DNA from: an uncultured Nocardioidaceae bacterium
GTDB taxonomy: Bacteria; Actinomycetota; Actinomycetes; Propionibacteriales; Nocardioidaceae
Direction of reading: 5' to 3'
Length of the DNA: 64,000 bases
NCBI GenBank assembly: GCA_902805845.1
Contig: CADCUI010000008.1
Location: 1-64,000 of the forward strand
Position numbers and translations under genes: made by a program. Of the stretch, positions 47,621 through 56,584 are shown piece by piece. The notes under the pieces are model-generated. The model did no database searches, had not been told where the DNA came from, and saw only the letters and a program-made list of their open reading frames with translations. The number at the start of each line of letters is the position of its first letter. Within the stretch, counting starts at the first letter, position 1.

Positions 47621-48706
47621 TCAGGACTGCTGCACGGCCGGCGCCGCGTCGGGCACCGTGTCAGGCGCCGTGTCAGCCGCCGTGTCGGTCGCCGTGTCAG
47701 CCGCTCCTGCGTCCGGCGCCGCGTCCGCCGCTGCGGCGGGCGCCGTGTCGGCTGCTGTGTCGACAGCGGTGTCGGCTCCGGTGTCGGCAGCCGGCACGGT
47801 CGCCGCCCCGTCCACCGGCGCGGCGGGCGGCTCGGTGGACTCGGCAGTCGAGCCGGTGGCCTCGGAGGCCGGGGTGTCGGTGGTCGCCGGGTCGCCCCCG
47901 GTCGCCACGACCGCGGCTTCCTCCGCCTGACCGCCCAGGAGCTCGCGCTCCCACTCCGGGAGCGGCTCCTCGGCGCCGAGCTCGGCGCCGACCTCGGCCT
48001 CACCGGTGCGCACGCCCGCACGGGCCATCAGCCCGTCGGCGACCGCGTCGGCGACCACCCGGGTGAGCAACGACACCGCGCGGATCGCGTCGTCGTTGCC
48101 CGGGATCGGGAAGTCGACCTCGTCGGGGTCGCAGTTGGTGTCGAGGATGCCGACGATCGGGATGCGCAGCTTGCGCGCCTCCTCGATCGCCAGGTGCTCC
48201 TTCTTGGTGTCGACCACCCAGATCGCGCCCGGCGTACGGGCCATGTCCCTGATGCCGCCCAGCGTCTTGTCGAGCTTGTCGCGCTCCCGCTTCATCTGCA
48301 GGAGCTCCTTCTTGGTGCGACCGGAGCCGGCGACGTTGTCGAAGTCGAGCTCGTCGAGCTCCTTGAGCCGGTTGATCCGCTGGTGGACGGTGGCGAAGTT
48401 GGTCAGCATCCCGCCGAGCCAGCGCTGGTTGACGTAGGGCATCCCGACCCGTGTCGCCTGCTCGGAGATCGACTCCTGGGCCTGCTTCTTGGTGCCGACG
48501 AACATCACGGTGCCGCCGCGGGCGACGGTGTCCTTGATGTAGGCGTAGGCACGGTCGATGTAGGCAAGCGACTGCTGCAGGTCGATGATGTAGATGCCGT
48601 TGCGCTCGGTCATGATGAAGCGCTTCATCTTGGGGTTCCACCGACGGGTCTGGTGCCCGAAGTGGACGCCGCTCTCGAGGAGCTGGCGCATGGTGACGAC
48701 GGCCAT
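47621..48706 (-). CDS. rpsB: 30S ribosomal protein S2 with long acidic/Ala-Thr-rich C-terminal tail
   Basis: [47 protein letters not shown]. Confidence 0.97.
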   Translation of the reverse strand: MAVVTMRQLLESGVHFGHQTRRWNPKMKRFIMTERNGIYIIDLQQSLAYIDRAYAYIKDTVARGGTVMFVGTKKQAQESISEQATRVGMPYVNQRWLGGMLTNFATVHQRINRLKELDELDFDNVAGSGRTKKELLQMKRERDKLDKTLGGIRDMARTPGAIWVVDTKKEHLAIEEARKLRIPIVGILDTNCDPDEVDFPIPGNDDAIRAVSLLTRVVADAVADGLMARAGVRTGEAEVGAELGAEEPLPEWERELLGGQAEEAAVVATGGDPATTDTPASEATGSTAESTEPPAAPVDGAATVPAADTGADTAVDTAADTAPAAAADAAPDAGAADTATDTAADTAPDTVPDAAPAVQQS

Positions 48707-49143
48707 GGCCTTCGACTCTCTTTCTGCGTGACGCCCCGCACGCTGCCGCGGCGGCCCGCCGGAATTTCAGGGCTCCGCCCTGGTCCCGCCAAGCCGCACG
48801 GCGCCGTGACCGGCGTCTGTCCGGTTGTCGCAGACCGCGGTGTTGCGGCCTGCCCTGACGCCCGGCGAGAGCCCCACCCGCCGGTGTCCGGGGACACTGG
48901 CGGGACCGAGGTGCTCTGCCCGCAGGCCCGACGGTCAGGTCGGACACGGCGCGGTTGGACGGGCGTGCGATAGTCGACGCGCTTGCGCACGTCGCCACCG
49001 GCGATGCTATCGCGGATGCGAAGCGGGACGAAACCGGCGACCGCCCGGCCGCTCGCTCTTCACCCGGCTCGCTGACCCCTCGTTCTCCACCGCGCCGCTG
49101 CCGGCGGTGGTGAGGGTGACCGGACCCGAGGAGTCTCTCGGCG

Positions 49144-49764
49144 ATGCGCCCCCTCGTCCTCCTCCCCGTCACGCTGCTCCTGGCCGCCCTCGGCCCCGCT
49201 GCCCCGGCCATCGGCGAGCCACGCGGCCGGTGGCCGCTCGCTCCTCAGCCCGCGGTCGTCACCGGCTTCGACCCGCCCGACGTGCGGTGGGGCAGCGGCC
49301 ATCGCGGGGTGGACCTCGCCGGCAGGGTCGACCAGCCCGTGCGTGCCGCCCTGCCGGGAACCGTGTCGTTCACGGGGCGGGTCGCTGGTGTGGCCGTGGT
49401 CGTGGTGGACCACGGCGACACCCGCACCACCTACCAGCCGGTCGCCGGAGCAGTGCCTCGTGGCACGCCGGTGACAGCGGGCGAGGTGATCGGCCGGCTG
49501 CAGTGGTTCGGCACCCACTGCCTGCCCGCAGCCTGTCTCCACTGGGGCTGGCTGCGCGGCAGTGAGTACCTCGACCCACTCCTCCTCGTCGGCGCAGCCC
49601 CCGGCCCGGTCCGACTCCTCCCCTTGCACGACCCCTGGGCCGCGTCGCCGTACGAGCTCGGGGCTCGGCCGGCCGCCCCTGGCCTGACCGCACCTGGGCT
49701 GAGCGCACCTGAGCGAGGACCGTGGCCACCTCACCCCATGCTCCTCACCTGGCCCTCCCCCTGA
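49144..49764 (+). CDS. M23 family metallopeptidase (LytM domain), secreted
   Basis: Signal peptide; VRWGSGHRGVDLAGRVDQPVRAALPGTVSFTGRVAGVAVVVVDHGDTRTTYQPV; HWGWLRG. Confidence 0.88.
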   Translation: MRPLVLLPVTLLLAALGPAAPAIGEPRGRWPLAPQPAVVTGFDPPDVRWGSGHRGVDLAGRVDQPVRAALPGTVSFTGRVAGVAVVVVDHGDTRTTYQPVAGAVPRGTPVTAGEVIGRLQWFGTHCLPAACLHWGWLRGSEYLDPLLLVGAAPGPVRLLPLHDPWAASPYELGARPAAPGLTAPGLSAPERGPWPPHPMLLTWPSP

Positions 49765-49858
49765 GCCGACCCGCCCTCGATGTCTGGCCGACCCGCCCCG
49801 GATGTCTGGCCGACCCGCCCTTCATGCAGGCAACGCCCTGCATGAAGGGCGGGTCGGC
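49765..49858. repeat. Dispersed 22-bp element: three tandem copies ending in a perfect 22-bp hairpin
   Basis: gccgacccgccctcgatgtctg / gccgacccgccccggatgtctg / gccgacccgcccttcatgcagg-caacgc-cctgcatgaagggcgggtcggc. Confidence 0.9.
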
Positions 49859-49868
49859 ACGGTGGGGG

Positions 49869-50915
49869 TCAGGCGCGCGGGTGCGCCTGCTGGTACGCAG
49901 CCCGCAGCCGGTCCGCGGTTACGTGGGTGTAGATCTGCGTCGTGGCGAGCGACGCGTGCCCGAGCAGCTCCTGGACGCTCCGGAGGTCGGCACCGCCCTC
50001 GAGCAGATGCGTCGCGGCGGTGTGTCGCAACCCGTGCGGTCCCACGTCGACCGCACCCGGCACCTCGCGCAACCGGGCGTGCACCAGCGCCCGCACCGCC
50101 CGCTGGTCGATCCGGCCACCTCGTGCGCCGAGGAACAGCGCAGCTCCCGAGCCTGGCCGCGCGAGACCCGGCCGTGCCCTGCGCAGCCAGCTGTCGAGCG
50201 CGACGCGGGCCGGAGCTCCGAAGGGCACCGACCGCTCCTTGCGGCCCTTCCCGAACACCCGCACCACCCGGCGCTCGTGGTCGACGTCGTCCACGTCCAG
50301 CCCGCACAGCTCACCGACCCGGATGCCCGTCGCGTAGAGCAGCTCGAGGACGGCCAGGTCGCGTACTCCCACGGGACCCCGGCTCGACGCCCGCTCGGCC
50401 GCGGCGTCGAGCAGGAGCCTGACGTCGTCGTGGCGCAGCGCCGCCGGCAGCGGACGATGCGCCTTCGGCGACGCGAGCGCGGCGCCGGCATCGGTGGCGC
50501 AGCGCCCGGTCCGGGTCAGCCAGGCGGTGAAGACCCGCGCCGCCGTGGCACGGCGCGCGATCGTGGTCCGGCTCTTCCCCAGCGTCTGTTCGCGGGCGAG
50601 CCAGCTGCGCAGCACGCGCAGGTCGATCTCCGCGGGCGTCGTGTGGCCGAGCGCGGCACCGTGACCCAACATCGACTCGACGTCGCCGAGGTAGGCCCGC
50701 ACGGTGTGAGCACTCAGGTTGCGCTCGACCGCCAGGTGTCGTTCGTAGTCCTCGACGGCCGACGCCATCGCCGGCGGCAGACCCTGGTCGACGACGTCGT
50801 CACCGGCCACCGCGTCGAGACCCTTGTCGGGGAGCGCGGTGTCGTCGGCGATGCTCGGGTCCACCGAAGCCACGTCGTCAGGGTAGGGACTCGGGGTGCG
50901 AGCAGGGGGCGCCAC
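49869..50915 (-). CDS. xerC: Tyrosine recombinase XerC
   Basis: LLYATGIRVGELCGLDVDDVD; VDVGPHGLRHTAATHLLEGGADLRSVQELLGHASLATTQIYTHVTADRL. Confidence 0.92.
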   Translation of the reverse strand: MAPPARTPSPYPDDVASVDPSIADDTALPDKGLDAVAGDDVVDQGLPPAMASAVEDYERHLAVERNLSAHTVRAYLGDVESMLGHGAALGHTTPAEIDLRVLRSWLAREQTLGKSRTTIARRATAARVFTAWLTRTGRCATDAGAALASPKAHRPLPAALRHDDVRLLLDAAAERASSRGPVGVRDLAVLELLYATGIRVGELCGLDVDDVDHERRVVRVFGKGRKERSVPFGAPARVALDSWLRRARPGLARPGSGAALFLGARGGRIDQRAVRALVHARLREVPGAVDVGPHGLRHTAATHLLEGGADLRSVQELLGHASLATTQIYTHVTADRLRAAYQQAHPRA

Positions 50916-50961
50916 GCCCGCTGGCTCGGCGCCGGCTCGGCCCGTGCCTGCTCCGGCCGGC

Positions 50962-52149
50962 TCACCAGCCGGGCAGGTCGCCCGAGCGCCGCCACCGACC
51001 GTCCCCGGTCACCCATCCCTGGGCCCGCAGCCGCACGAGCGCGTCCAGCACCGTCGTCGTCGCCAGGCCCGCCGTGCGCGCGACCGAGGAGGTGGTCGCG
51101 GGCTGGGCGAGGGGCACCGCCTCCAGCACCCGGGTCTCGGTGGCGTCGAGCCGGTCCCGCGCTGTCTCCGGAGTCCTCGGCCGGCTGGTCATGTGCCGGC
51201 CGGCCGGTGAGACCACCTCGAGCACGTGCTCGCCTCGGGTCACCAGCAGCCCGCCGCCGGTCCGGATGAGCTCGTGGGCGCCCTCGGACGGCGCACTCGT
51301 GACCGGTCCGGGGACCGCCATCAGGACCCGGTTCAGCCGCATCGCCCAGTTGGCGGTGTTGAGGGCACCGCTGCGCACCGCAGCCTCCACGACGACGGTG
51401 CCGGTCGTCATCGCCGCGATCAGCCGGTTGCGGCTCAGGAATCGCACGCGCGTCGGCGCGCAACCGGGTCGCAGCTCCGAGACCACCGCGCCCACCTCGC
51501 CGATCAGGTCGAGCAGACCCCGGTGCGCGCTCGGGTATGCCCGGTCGACGCCGCAGGCCAGGACCGCGATCGTCCGTCCCCGCGCGGCGAGCGCTCCCCG
51601 GTGCGCCGCCTGGTCGATGCCGAACGCTGCCCCGGAGACGACGGCGACACCGCTTCCTGCCAGCTCGGCGCCCAGGTCCGCCGCGACCGTGGTGCCGTAC
51701 GACGTCGCCGAGCGGGAGCCCACGACCGCCACGGACTCCCGGACCGCCTCGTCCAGCGACAGCGGTCCCTTGACCCAGAGACCGAGCGGGACCCCGGTGA
51801 GGGCGTTCAACGGCTCGCAGTGACGCAGGTCGTCGAGGCGTCCCGGCCACTCGGGGTCGCCGGGCACCAGGAACCGGATGCCCTGCCCGGTGGCCTCGGC
51901 CAGCAGCGACTCCGGATGCACCGCGGCGAGCCGCTCAGCCGTCTCGCTGCGCAGCCCTGCCAGGTCGGTGTCGGCGTCGAGCCGCTCTCGGAGCTCGACG
52001 GCACCCAACAACGCGACCAGCCGGGCGACGCGGGGGTCACCGGGCTCGGTGATCGCGTTCAACGCGGCTCGGGCCAACCGCTCCTCGTGCGGCACCGGGA
52101 CGGTCGACGGCTCCTCCTCGCCACGGATCGGCAGCTCCCTGTCGGTCAC
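50962..52149 (-). CDS. dprA: DNA-processing protein DprA
   Basis: VAVVGSRSATSYGTTVAADLGAELAGSGVAVVSGAAFGIDQAAHRGAL; FLSRNRLIAAMTTGTVVVEAAVRSGALNTANWA. Confidence 0.94.
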   Translation of the reverse strand: MTDRELPIRGEEEPSTVPVPHEERLARAALNAITEPGDPRVARLVALLGAVELRERLDADTDLAGLRSETAERLAAVHPESLLAEATGQGIRFLVPGDPEWPGRLDDLRHCEPLNALTGVPLGLWVKGPLSLDEAVRESVAVVGSRSATSYGTTVAADLGAELAGSGVAVVSGAAFGIDQAAHRGALAARGRTIAVLACGVDRAYPSAHRGLLDLIGEVGAVVSELRPGCAPTRVRFLSRNRLIAAMTTGTVVVEAAVRSGALNTANWAMRLNRVLMAVPGPVTSAPSEGAHELIRTGGGLLVTRGEHVLEVVSPAGRHMTSRPRTPETARDRLDATETRVLEAVPLAQPATTSSVARTAGLATTTVLDALVRLRAQGWVTGDGRWRRSGDLPGW

Positions 52150-53744
52150 CGCCCGGCCGCCTGGAGGAACGTCGCCGGCAACGGCTCACCGCCGCGCAGC
52201 CGCAACGCCAGGTCGGCCGCCGCGTCATCCGGCCCCTCGAGCCCCCACAGGTCGGCCAGCGTCCACGCCAACCGATGCACCCTCGCGGCTCCACGGCGGG
52301 TGACACGCCCGTCGCGGAGGTGCTCGTCGACCAGGTGCTGCGCCGGCCCCGGCAGCGGCCACCTCGCCGACAGCACGGGACCCGGCACGTCGGCGTTGAC
52401 CCGCCACGCGGTCCCCTCGTAACGCCGCCGCTGCCGTTCGCGTGCCGCCGAGACCCTCTCGCGCACCGCCGCAGACGGCTCCGGGTGAGACAGCGGGTCG
52501 TGGAGCTCGTAGGGCTTCAGCGGTGCGATGTGCCGGGTGATGTCGATCCGGTCGGTCACCGGGCCGCTGATCCGGTCACGGTAGGTGCGGCGGCGGACCT
52601 CTCCACAGGTGCACCGGCTCTCCCGGGCGTCGGAGTGGTAGTCGCCGCAGGGGCAGGGATTGCAGGCGAGCACCACCATGGTCCTGGCCGGGAACGTGGC
52701 CACCTCATCACCACGGGCGATCGTGACCTCCCCGTGCTCGAGCGGCTGCCGGAGCGCGTCGATGATGTCGATGCTGAAGAGCGGGAACTCGTCGAGGAAC
52801 AGGACGCCGTGGAGGGCCCGGCTGATCTCGCCGGGATGGACCCGGCCGGTGCCGCCGCCGAGCACGCTGACCTTCGTCGCCGAGTGGTGCGGTGCCCGGA
52901 AGGGCGGCCGCCGCCGCGACGCCGAGCCGGCAAGCACACCGCCGACGTCGCCGGACAGCGAGTGCACCGCGCTGAGCTCCAGGGACTCCGCGACGGTGAG
53001 GTCGGGCAACAGCCCGGGGAGCCGCTCGGCCAGGGTCGTCTTGCCGGCGCCCTTGGGGCCGCTGAGCATGAGGTGGTGGCCGCCGGCCGCGGCGACCTCG
53101 AGGGCGAGCCGGCCGTCCCCCATCCCGTGCACGTCGGCCAGGTCGAGGTCGTCGGCTCGCCGCTCACCCCGCCAGCTGAGAACGTTGCCGCTGGCCTGCA
53201 GCGGCACCGGAGGAGCGTCGGGGACGTCCTTGCCGGCAACGACCGCAACGGCCTGCTGCAGCGACCGCACTCCCTGGGCCGTCATCCCGGGCACCAGCTG
53301 CGCCTCGTCGACGTGGACGTCGGGCACCAGCACCCGGCTGCAGCCGTGCGCCCGAGCCGCCATGACCATCGGCAGCACCCCCTGCACCGCCCGGAGCCGG
53401 CCGTCGAGGGTCAGCTCACCGAGCATCACGATGCCGTCGAGCCTGCTCTTGTCGACGACGTCGGCTGCTGCCAGGACCGCCATCGCGATGGCCAGGTCGA
53501 GGTGGGGTCCCCGCTTCGGAAGGTCCGCCGGTGACAACAGGATCGTCACCCGGCGCGTGGTCGGCCAGTCGAAGCCGCTGTTGGTGATCGCGGTGCGGCA
53601 CCGGTCACGGGCCTCGTTGACCGACGCGTCGGGGCGGCCGACCATCGTGGTGCTGATCAGCCCCTGGCTGACGTCGGCCTGCACGTCGATGACATGCCCG
53701 GTGACGCCGGTGAGCGTGACGGTTCTCGCGGTGGCCCACGGCAT
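52146..53744 (-). CDS. comM: YifB/ComM family Mg-chelatase-like AAA ATPase
   Basis: VTILLSPADLPKRGPHLDLAIAMAVLAAA; LSGPKGAGKTTLAERLPGLLPDL; FRAPHHSATKVSVLGGGTGRVHPGEISRALHGVLFLDEFPLF. Confidence 0.94.
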   Translation of the reverse strand: MPWATARTVTLTGVTGHVIDVQADVSQGLISTTMVGRPDASVNEARDRCRTAITNSGFDWPTTRRVTILLSPADLPKRGPHLDLAIAMAVLAAADVVDKSRLDGIVMLGELTLDGRLRAVQGVLPMVMAARAHGCSRVLVPDVHVDEAQLVPGMTAQGVRSLQQAVAVVAGKDVPDAPPVPLQASGNVLSWRGERRADDLDLADVHGMGDGRLALEVAAAGGHHLMLSGPKGAGKTTLAERLPGLLPDLTVAESLELSAVHSLSGDVGGVLAGSASRRRPPFRAPHHSATKVSVLGGGTGRVHPGEISRALHGVLFLDEFPLFSIDIIDALRQPLEHGEVTIARGDEVATFPARTMVVLACNPCPCGDYHSDARESRCTCGEVRRRTYRDRISGPVTDRIDITRHIAPLKPYELHDPLSHPEPSAAVRERVSAARERQRRRYEGTAWRVNADVPGPVLSARWPLPGPAQHLVDEHLRDGRVTRRGAARVHRLAWTLADLWGLEGPDDAAADLALRLRGGEPLPATFLQAAGR

Positions 53745-54109
53745 CAGCCGACGCCTCTCACGTGCTCGACGCGGTCCTCGCCGCCGGCGTCGAGCCGCAC
53801 GCCGACGAGATCGAGCCGGACGTGCTCGGCGTGCACCTGGTGCTCGCGCATCCACCGCGCGGCGAGCCGCCGCAACCGCGCCACCTTGGCATGGGTGACC
53901 GCCTCGAGCGGGGCGCCGAACGCCGCCGTCGCGCGCGTCTTGACCTCGCAGACGACCAGGACGCGGCCGTCCCTGAGCACCAAGTCCACCTCACCGATCT
54001 CGCACCGCCAGTTCCGGTCGAGGACCACCATCCCCTGCTCCACCAGGTAGCGGGCCGCGCAAGCCTCGCCGTACCCGCCGGTGGCGAGCCGTTGTCGTGC
54101 CGTCGTCAT
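53744..54109 (-). CDS. yraN: YraN family (UPF0102) endonuclease-like protein
   Basis: GEACAARYLVEQGMVVLDRNWRCEIGEVDLVLRDGRVLVVCEVKTR. Confidence 0.92.
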   Translation of the reverse strand: MTTARQRLATGGYGEACAARYLVEQGMVVLDRNWRCEIGEVDLVLRDGRVLVVCEVKTRATAAFGAPLEAVTHAKVARLRRLAARWMREHQVHAEHVRLDLVGVRLDAGGEDRVEHVRGVG

Positions 54110-54248
54110 CCACGCACCTCCTGGCACGAGGATCCGGTGGATCAGCCCCGACCGCCGAAGGCGGGCGCGGTGCTGTGGAGGGCGTACGCCGATCAGGAAG
54201 CTGTGCAAACCTTCCGGCGCGCGGGGAGCGCGACCGACGACGCCGGCC

Positions 54249-54557
54249 TCAGGTCTTCGGCAGCTCCAGGTCGGCCTGCGCGAGCTCCTCGACGTTGACG
54301 TCCTTGAACGTGAGCACCTTGACGTTCTTGGCGAACCGCGCGGGTCGGTACATGTCCCACACCCAGGCGTCCGTCATGGAGACCTCGAAGAACACCTCGC
54401 CGGTCTCCGTCCGCGCCTTCACGTCCACCTGGTTGCACAGGTAGAACCGCCGGTCGGTCTCCACGACGTACTTGAAGATCCCGACCACGTCGCGGTACTC
54501 GCGGTAGAGCTGGAGCTCCATCTCCGCCTCGTACTTCTCGAGGTCCTCCGCGCTCAT
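54249..54557 (-). CDS. DUF2469 family protein
   Basis: MSAEDLEKYEAEMELQLYREYRDVVGIFKYVVETDRRFYLCNQV (conserved actinobacterial family next to rnhB). Confidence 0.9.
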   Translation of the reverse strand: MSAEDLEKYEAEMELQLYREYRDVVGIFKYVVETDRRFYLCNQVDVKARTETGEVFFEVSMTDAWVWDMYRPARFAKNVKVLTFKDVNVEELAQADLELPKT

Positions 54558-55246
54558 GAGCTCGCCCCCTCCAGCAGCTGGTCGATCTGTGGGTCGCGGT
54601 CCTCGACCCGGCGCACGTTGACGAAGCGCCGGCGATGGATGACACAGGGACCGTGCTGCTCCAGCGCCTCGGTGTGGGCGGCGGTGACGTAGCCCTTGTG
54701 CGTCTCGAAGTCGTAGACCGGGTAGACCCGGTGCAGCTCCCGCATCAACGCGTCCCGCCTGACCTTGGCCAGCACGGAGGCGGCGGCGATGCAGGCGGCG
54801 ACCCGGTCGCCCTTCCAGACCGCCAGCCCCGGCACCCCGAGCCCGTCGACGGGGAAGCCGTCGGTGAGGACGTACGCCGGGCGGGTCTCCAACCGGGCCA
54901 GTGCTCGCCGGAGCGCCTCCACGTTCGCCACGTGCATGCCGAGCCGGTCGCACTCCTGCGGCCCGATGACCACCACCGACCAGGCCACCGCGCGCTTGAG
55001 GACCTCGTCGTAGCAGCGCTCCCGGGCGCGCTCGGTCAGCAGCTTGCTGTCGGCGAGCCCGGGCACGACACCGCGGTCGCCGGACGGCAGCACCACCGCG
55101 GCCGCGACCAGAGGCCCGGCACAGGCCCCGCGACCGGCCTCGTCGACACCGGCGATGGGGTCGAGCCCGTGGCGACGCAGCGCGCGCTCGTAGCCGTACA
55201 GCCCGGCGTCGCGCCGGACCGTCAACCCACGCGGCAGCCGGGTCAC
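54554..55246 (-). CDS. rnhB: Ribonuclease HII
   Basis: IAGVDEAGRGACAGPLVAAAVVL; LADSKLLTERARE; AAASVLAKVRRDALM. Confidence 0.94.
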   Translation of the reverse strand: MTRLPRGLTVRRDAGLYGYERALRRHGLDPIAGVDEAGRGACAGPLVAAAVVLPSGDRGVVPGLADSKLLTERARERCYDEVLKRAVAWSVVVIGPQECDRLGMHVANVEALRRALARLETRPAYVLTDGFPVDGLGVPGLAVWKGDRVAACIAAASVLAKVRRDALMRELHRVYPVYDFETHKGYVTAAHTEALEQHGPCVIHRRRFVNVRRVEDRDPQIDQLLEGASS

Positions 55247-55938
55247 TCCGGCACCTCGTCGAAGGTCGTCGGTTTGGAGAGCAGCTTGGCGTGCCCCCAC
55301 GGCCAGATCACCGAGAACACCTTGCCGACCACCGCCTCCTCAGGCACGAAGCCGCCGCCTGGGTCTCCGAGGTGGACCCGGCTGTCGGCGGACTGGGGGC
55401 GGTTGTCACCCATCACCCAGAGATACCCGTCCGGAACCTTCTGCTTGAAGGTGATCAACGAGGGACGCTGCCCCGCCGCGAGGTAGCTGCGCTCCTGCAG
55501 GGCGGTGCCGTTGACGGTGACGCGCCCGCGCTTGTCGCAGCAGGCGACGGTGTCACCGCCGACGCCGATGACCCGCTTCACCAGGTGGCCACCGGTCGGG
55601 AAGAGGCCGATCAGCTCCAGTCCCTGCGACACCATGTTGTCCGCCTCCGGCGTCGCGCCGTCCAGCCAGCCACCGGGGTCGGCGAACACGACCACGTCCC
55701 CGCGCTCCGGCGACCCGCCGCCCCAGTAGGAGATCTTCTGCACCAGGATCCGGTCGTTGAAGACGAGCGTGTCGTCCATCGAGCCCGACGGGATGTAGAA
55801 CGCCTGCAGCAGCAGCGCCTTGATCGCCACGGCGAGCGCCAGGGCGAGCCCGAGCAACAAGACGAGCTCCAGCCAGAACGGCAGGTGCCGTGGCGCGCGG
55901 TCCGGTGAGCGCTCCGGACGCGTCTCGGCCTCGGTCAC
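55243..55938 (-). CDS. lepB: Signal peptidase I
   Basis: FYIPSGSMDDTLVFNDRILVQKISY; VKRVIGVGGDTV; GYLWVMGDNRPQSADSRVHLGDPGGGFVPEEAVVGKV. Confidence 0.95.
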   Translation of the reverse strand: MTEAETRPERSPDRAPRHLPFWLELVLLLGLALALAVAIKALLLQAFYIPSGSMDDTLVFNDRILVQKISYWGGGSPERGDVVVFADPGGWLDGATPEADNMVSQGLELIGLFPTGGHLVKRVIGVGGDTVACCDKRGRVTVNGTALQERSYLAAGQRPSLITFKQKVPDGYLWVMGDNRPQSADSRVHLGDPGGGFVPEEAVVGKVFSVIWPWGHAKLLSKPTTFDEVPE

Positions 55939-55979
55939 GCAGCGACCCTAACGGTCCGACGGGCGGGCGAAGCGCTGCT

Positions 55980-56336
55980 TCAGCGCGTGGTCTCGCGCTT
56001 CTCCTTGATCTTGGCGGCCTTGCCGCGCAGGTTGCGCAGGTAGTAGAGCTTCGCCCGGCGCACGTCACCGCGGGTCACGACCTCGACCCTGTCGATGATC
56101 GGGGTGTGCAGCGGGAACGTCCGCTCGACGCCCACTCCGAAGGAGACCTTGCGCACCGTGAAGGTCCGGCCGACGCCGGAGCCCTGGATCCGGATGCAGA
56201 CGCCTTGGAAGACCTGCACCCGGGAGCGGTTGCCCTCGACCACCTTGACGTGGACCTTGAGGTTGTCGCCGGGCCGGAACGCCGGCAGGTCGTCGCGCTT
56301 GGCGGACTCGGCGAGCATGTCGATGACGTTTGTCAC
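55980..56336 (-). CDS. rplS: 50S ribosomal protein L19
   Basis: [63 protein letters not shown] start 56336. Confidence 0.97.
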   Translation of the reverse strand: MTNVIDMLAESAKRDDLPAFRPGDNLKVHVKVVEGNRSRVQVFQGVCIRIQGSGVGRTFTVRKVSFGVGVERTFPLHTPIIDRVEVVTRGDVRRAKLYYLRNLRGKAAKIKEKRETTR

Positions 56337-56584
56337 GGGATCTCCTCGTCGGCGCCACAGGTCGCCCACAGACTTCGCGGGTGGGTGATGCGCTGGATGC
56401 ACGCTGCCCGTGCGACCCTCTCGCGGCCGGCCCCCTGTGGCAGGTGGCCGCCGACCTCCGGCACCCCTGGTGCTACCCGGGGCGCGGGACGGTCGCCGAG
56501 GCGACGGAACGACCTCCGATTGTGGCACACGCGACGAACGCCCACGAAATCGCGGGCCTCACCGTTGCGGCGTCATCGGCGGCG

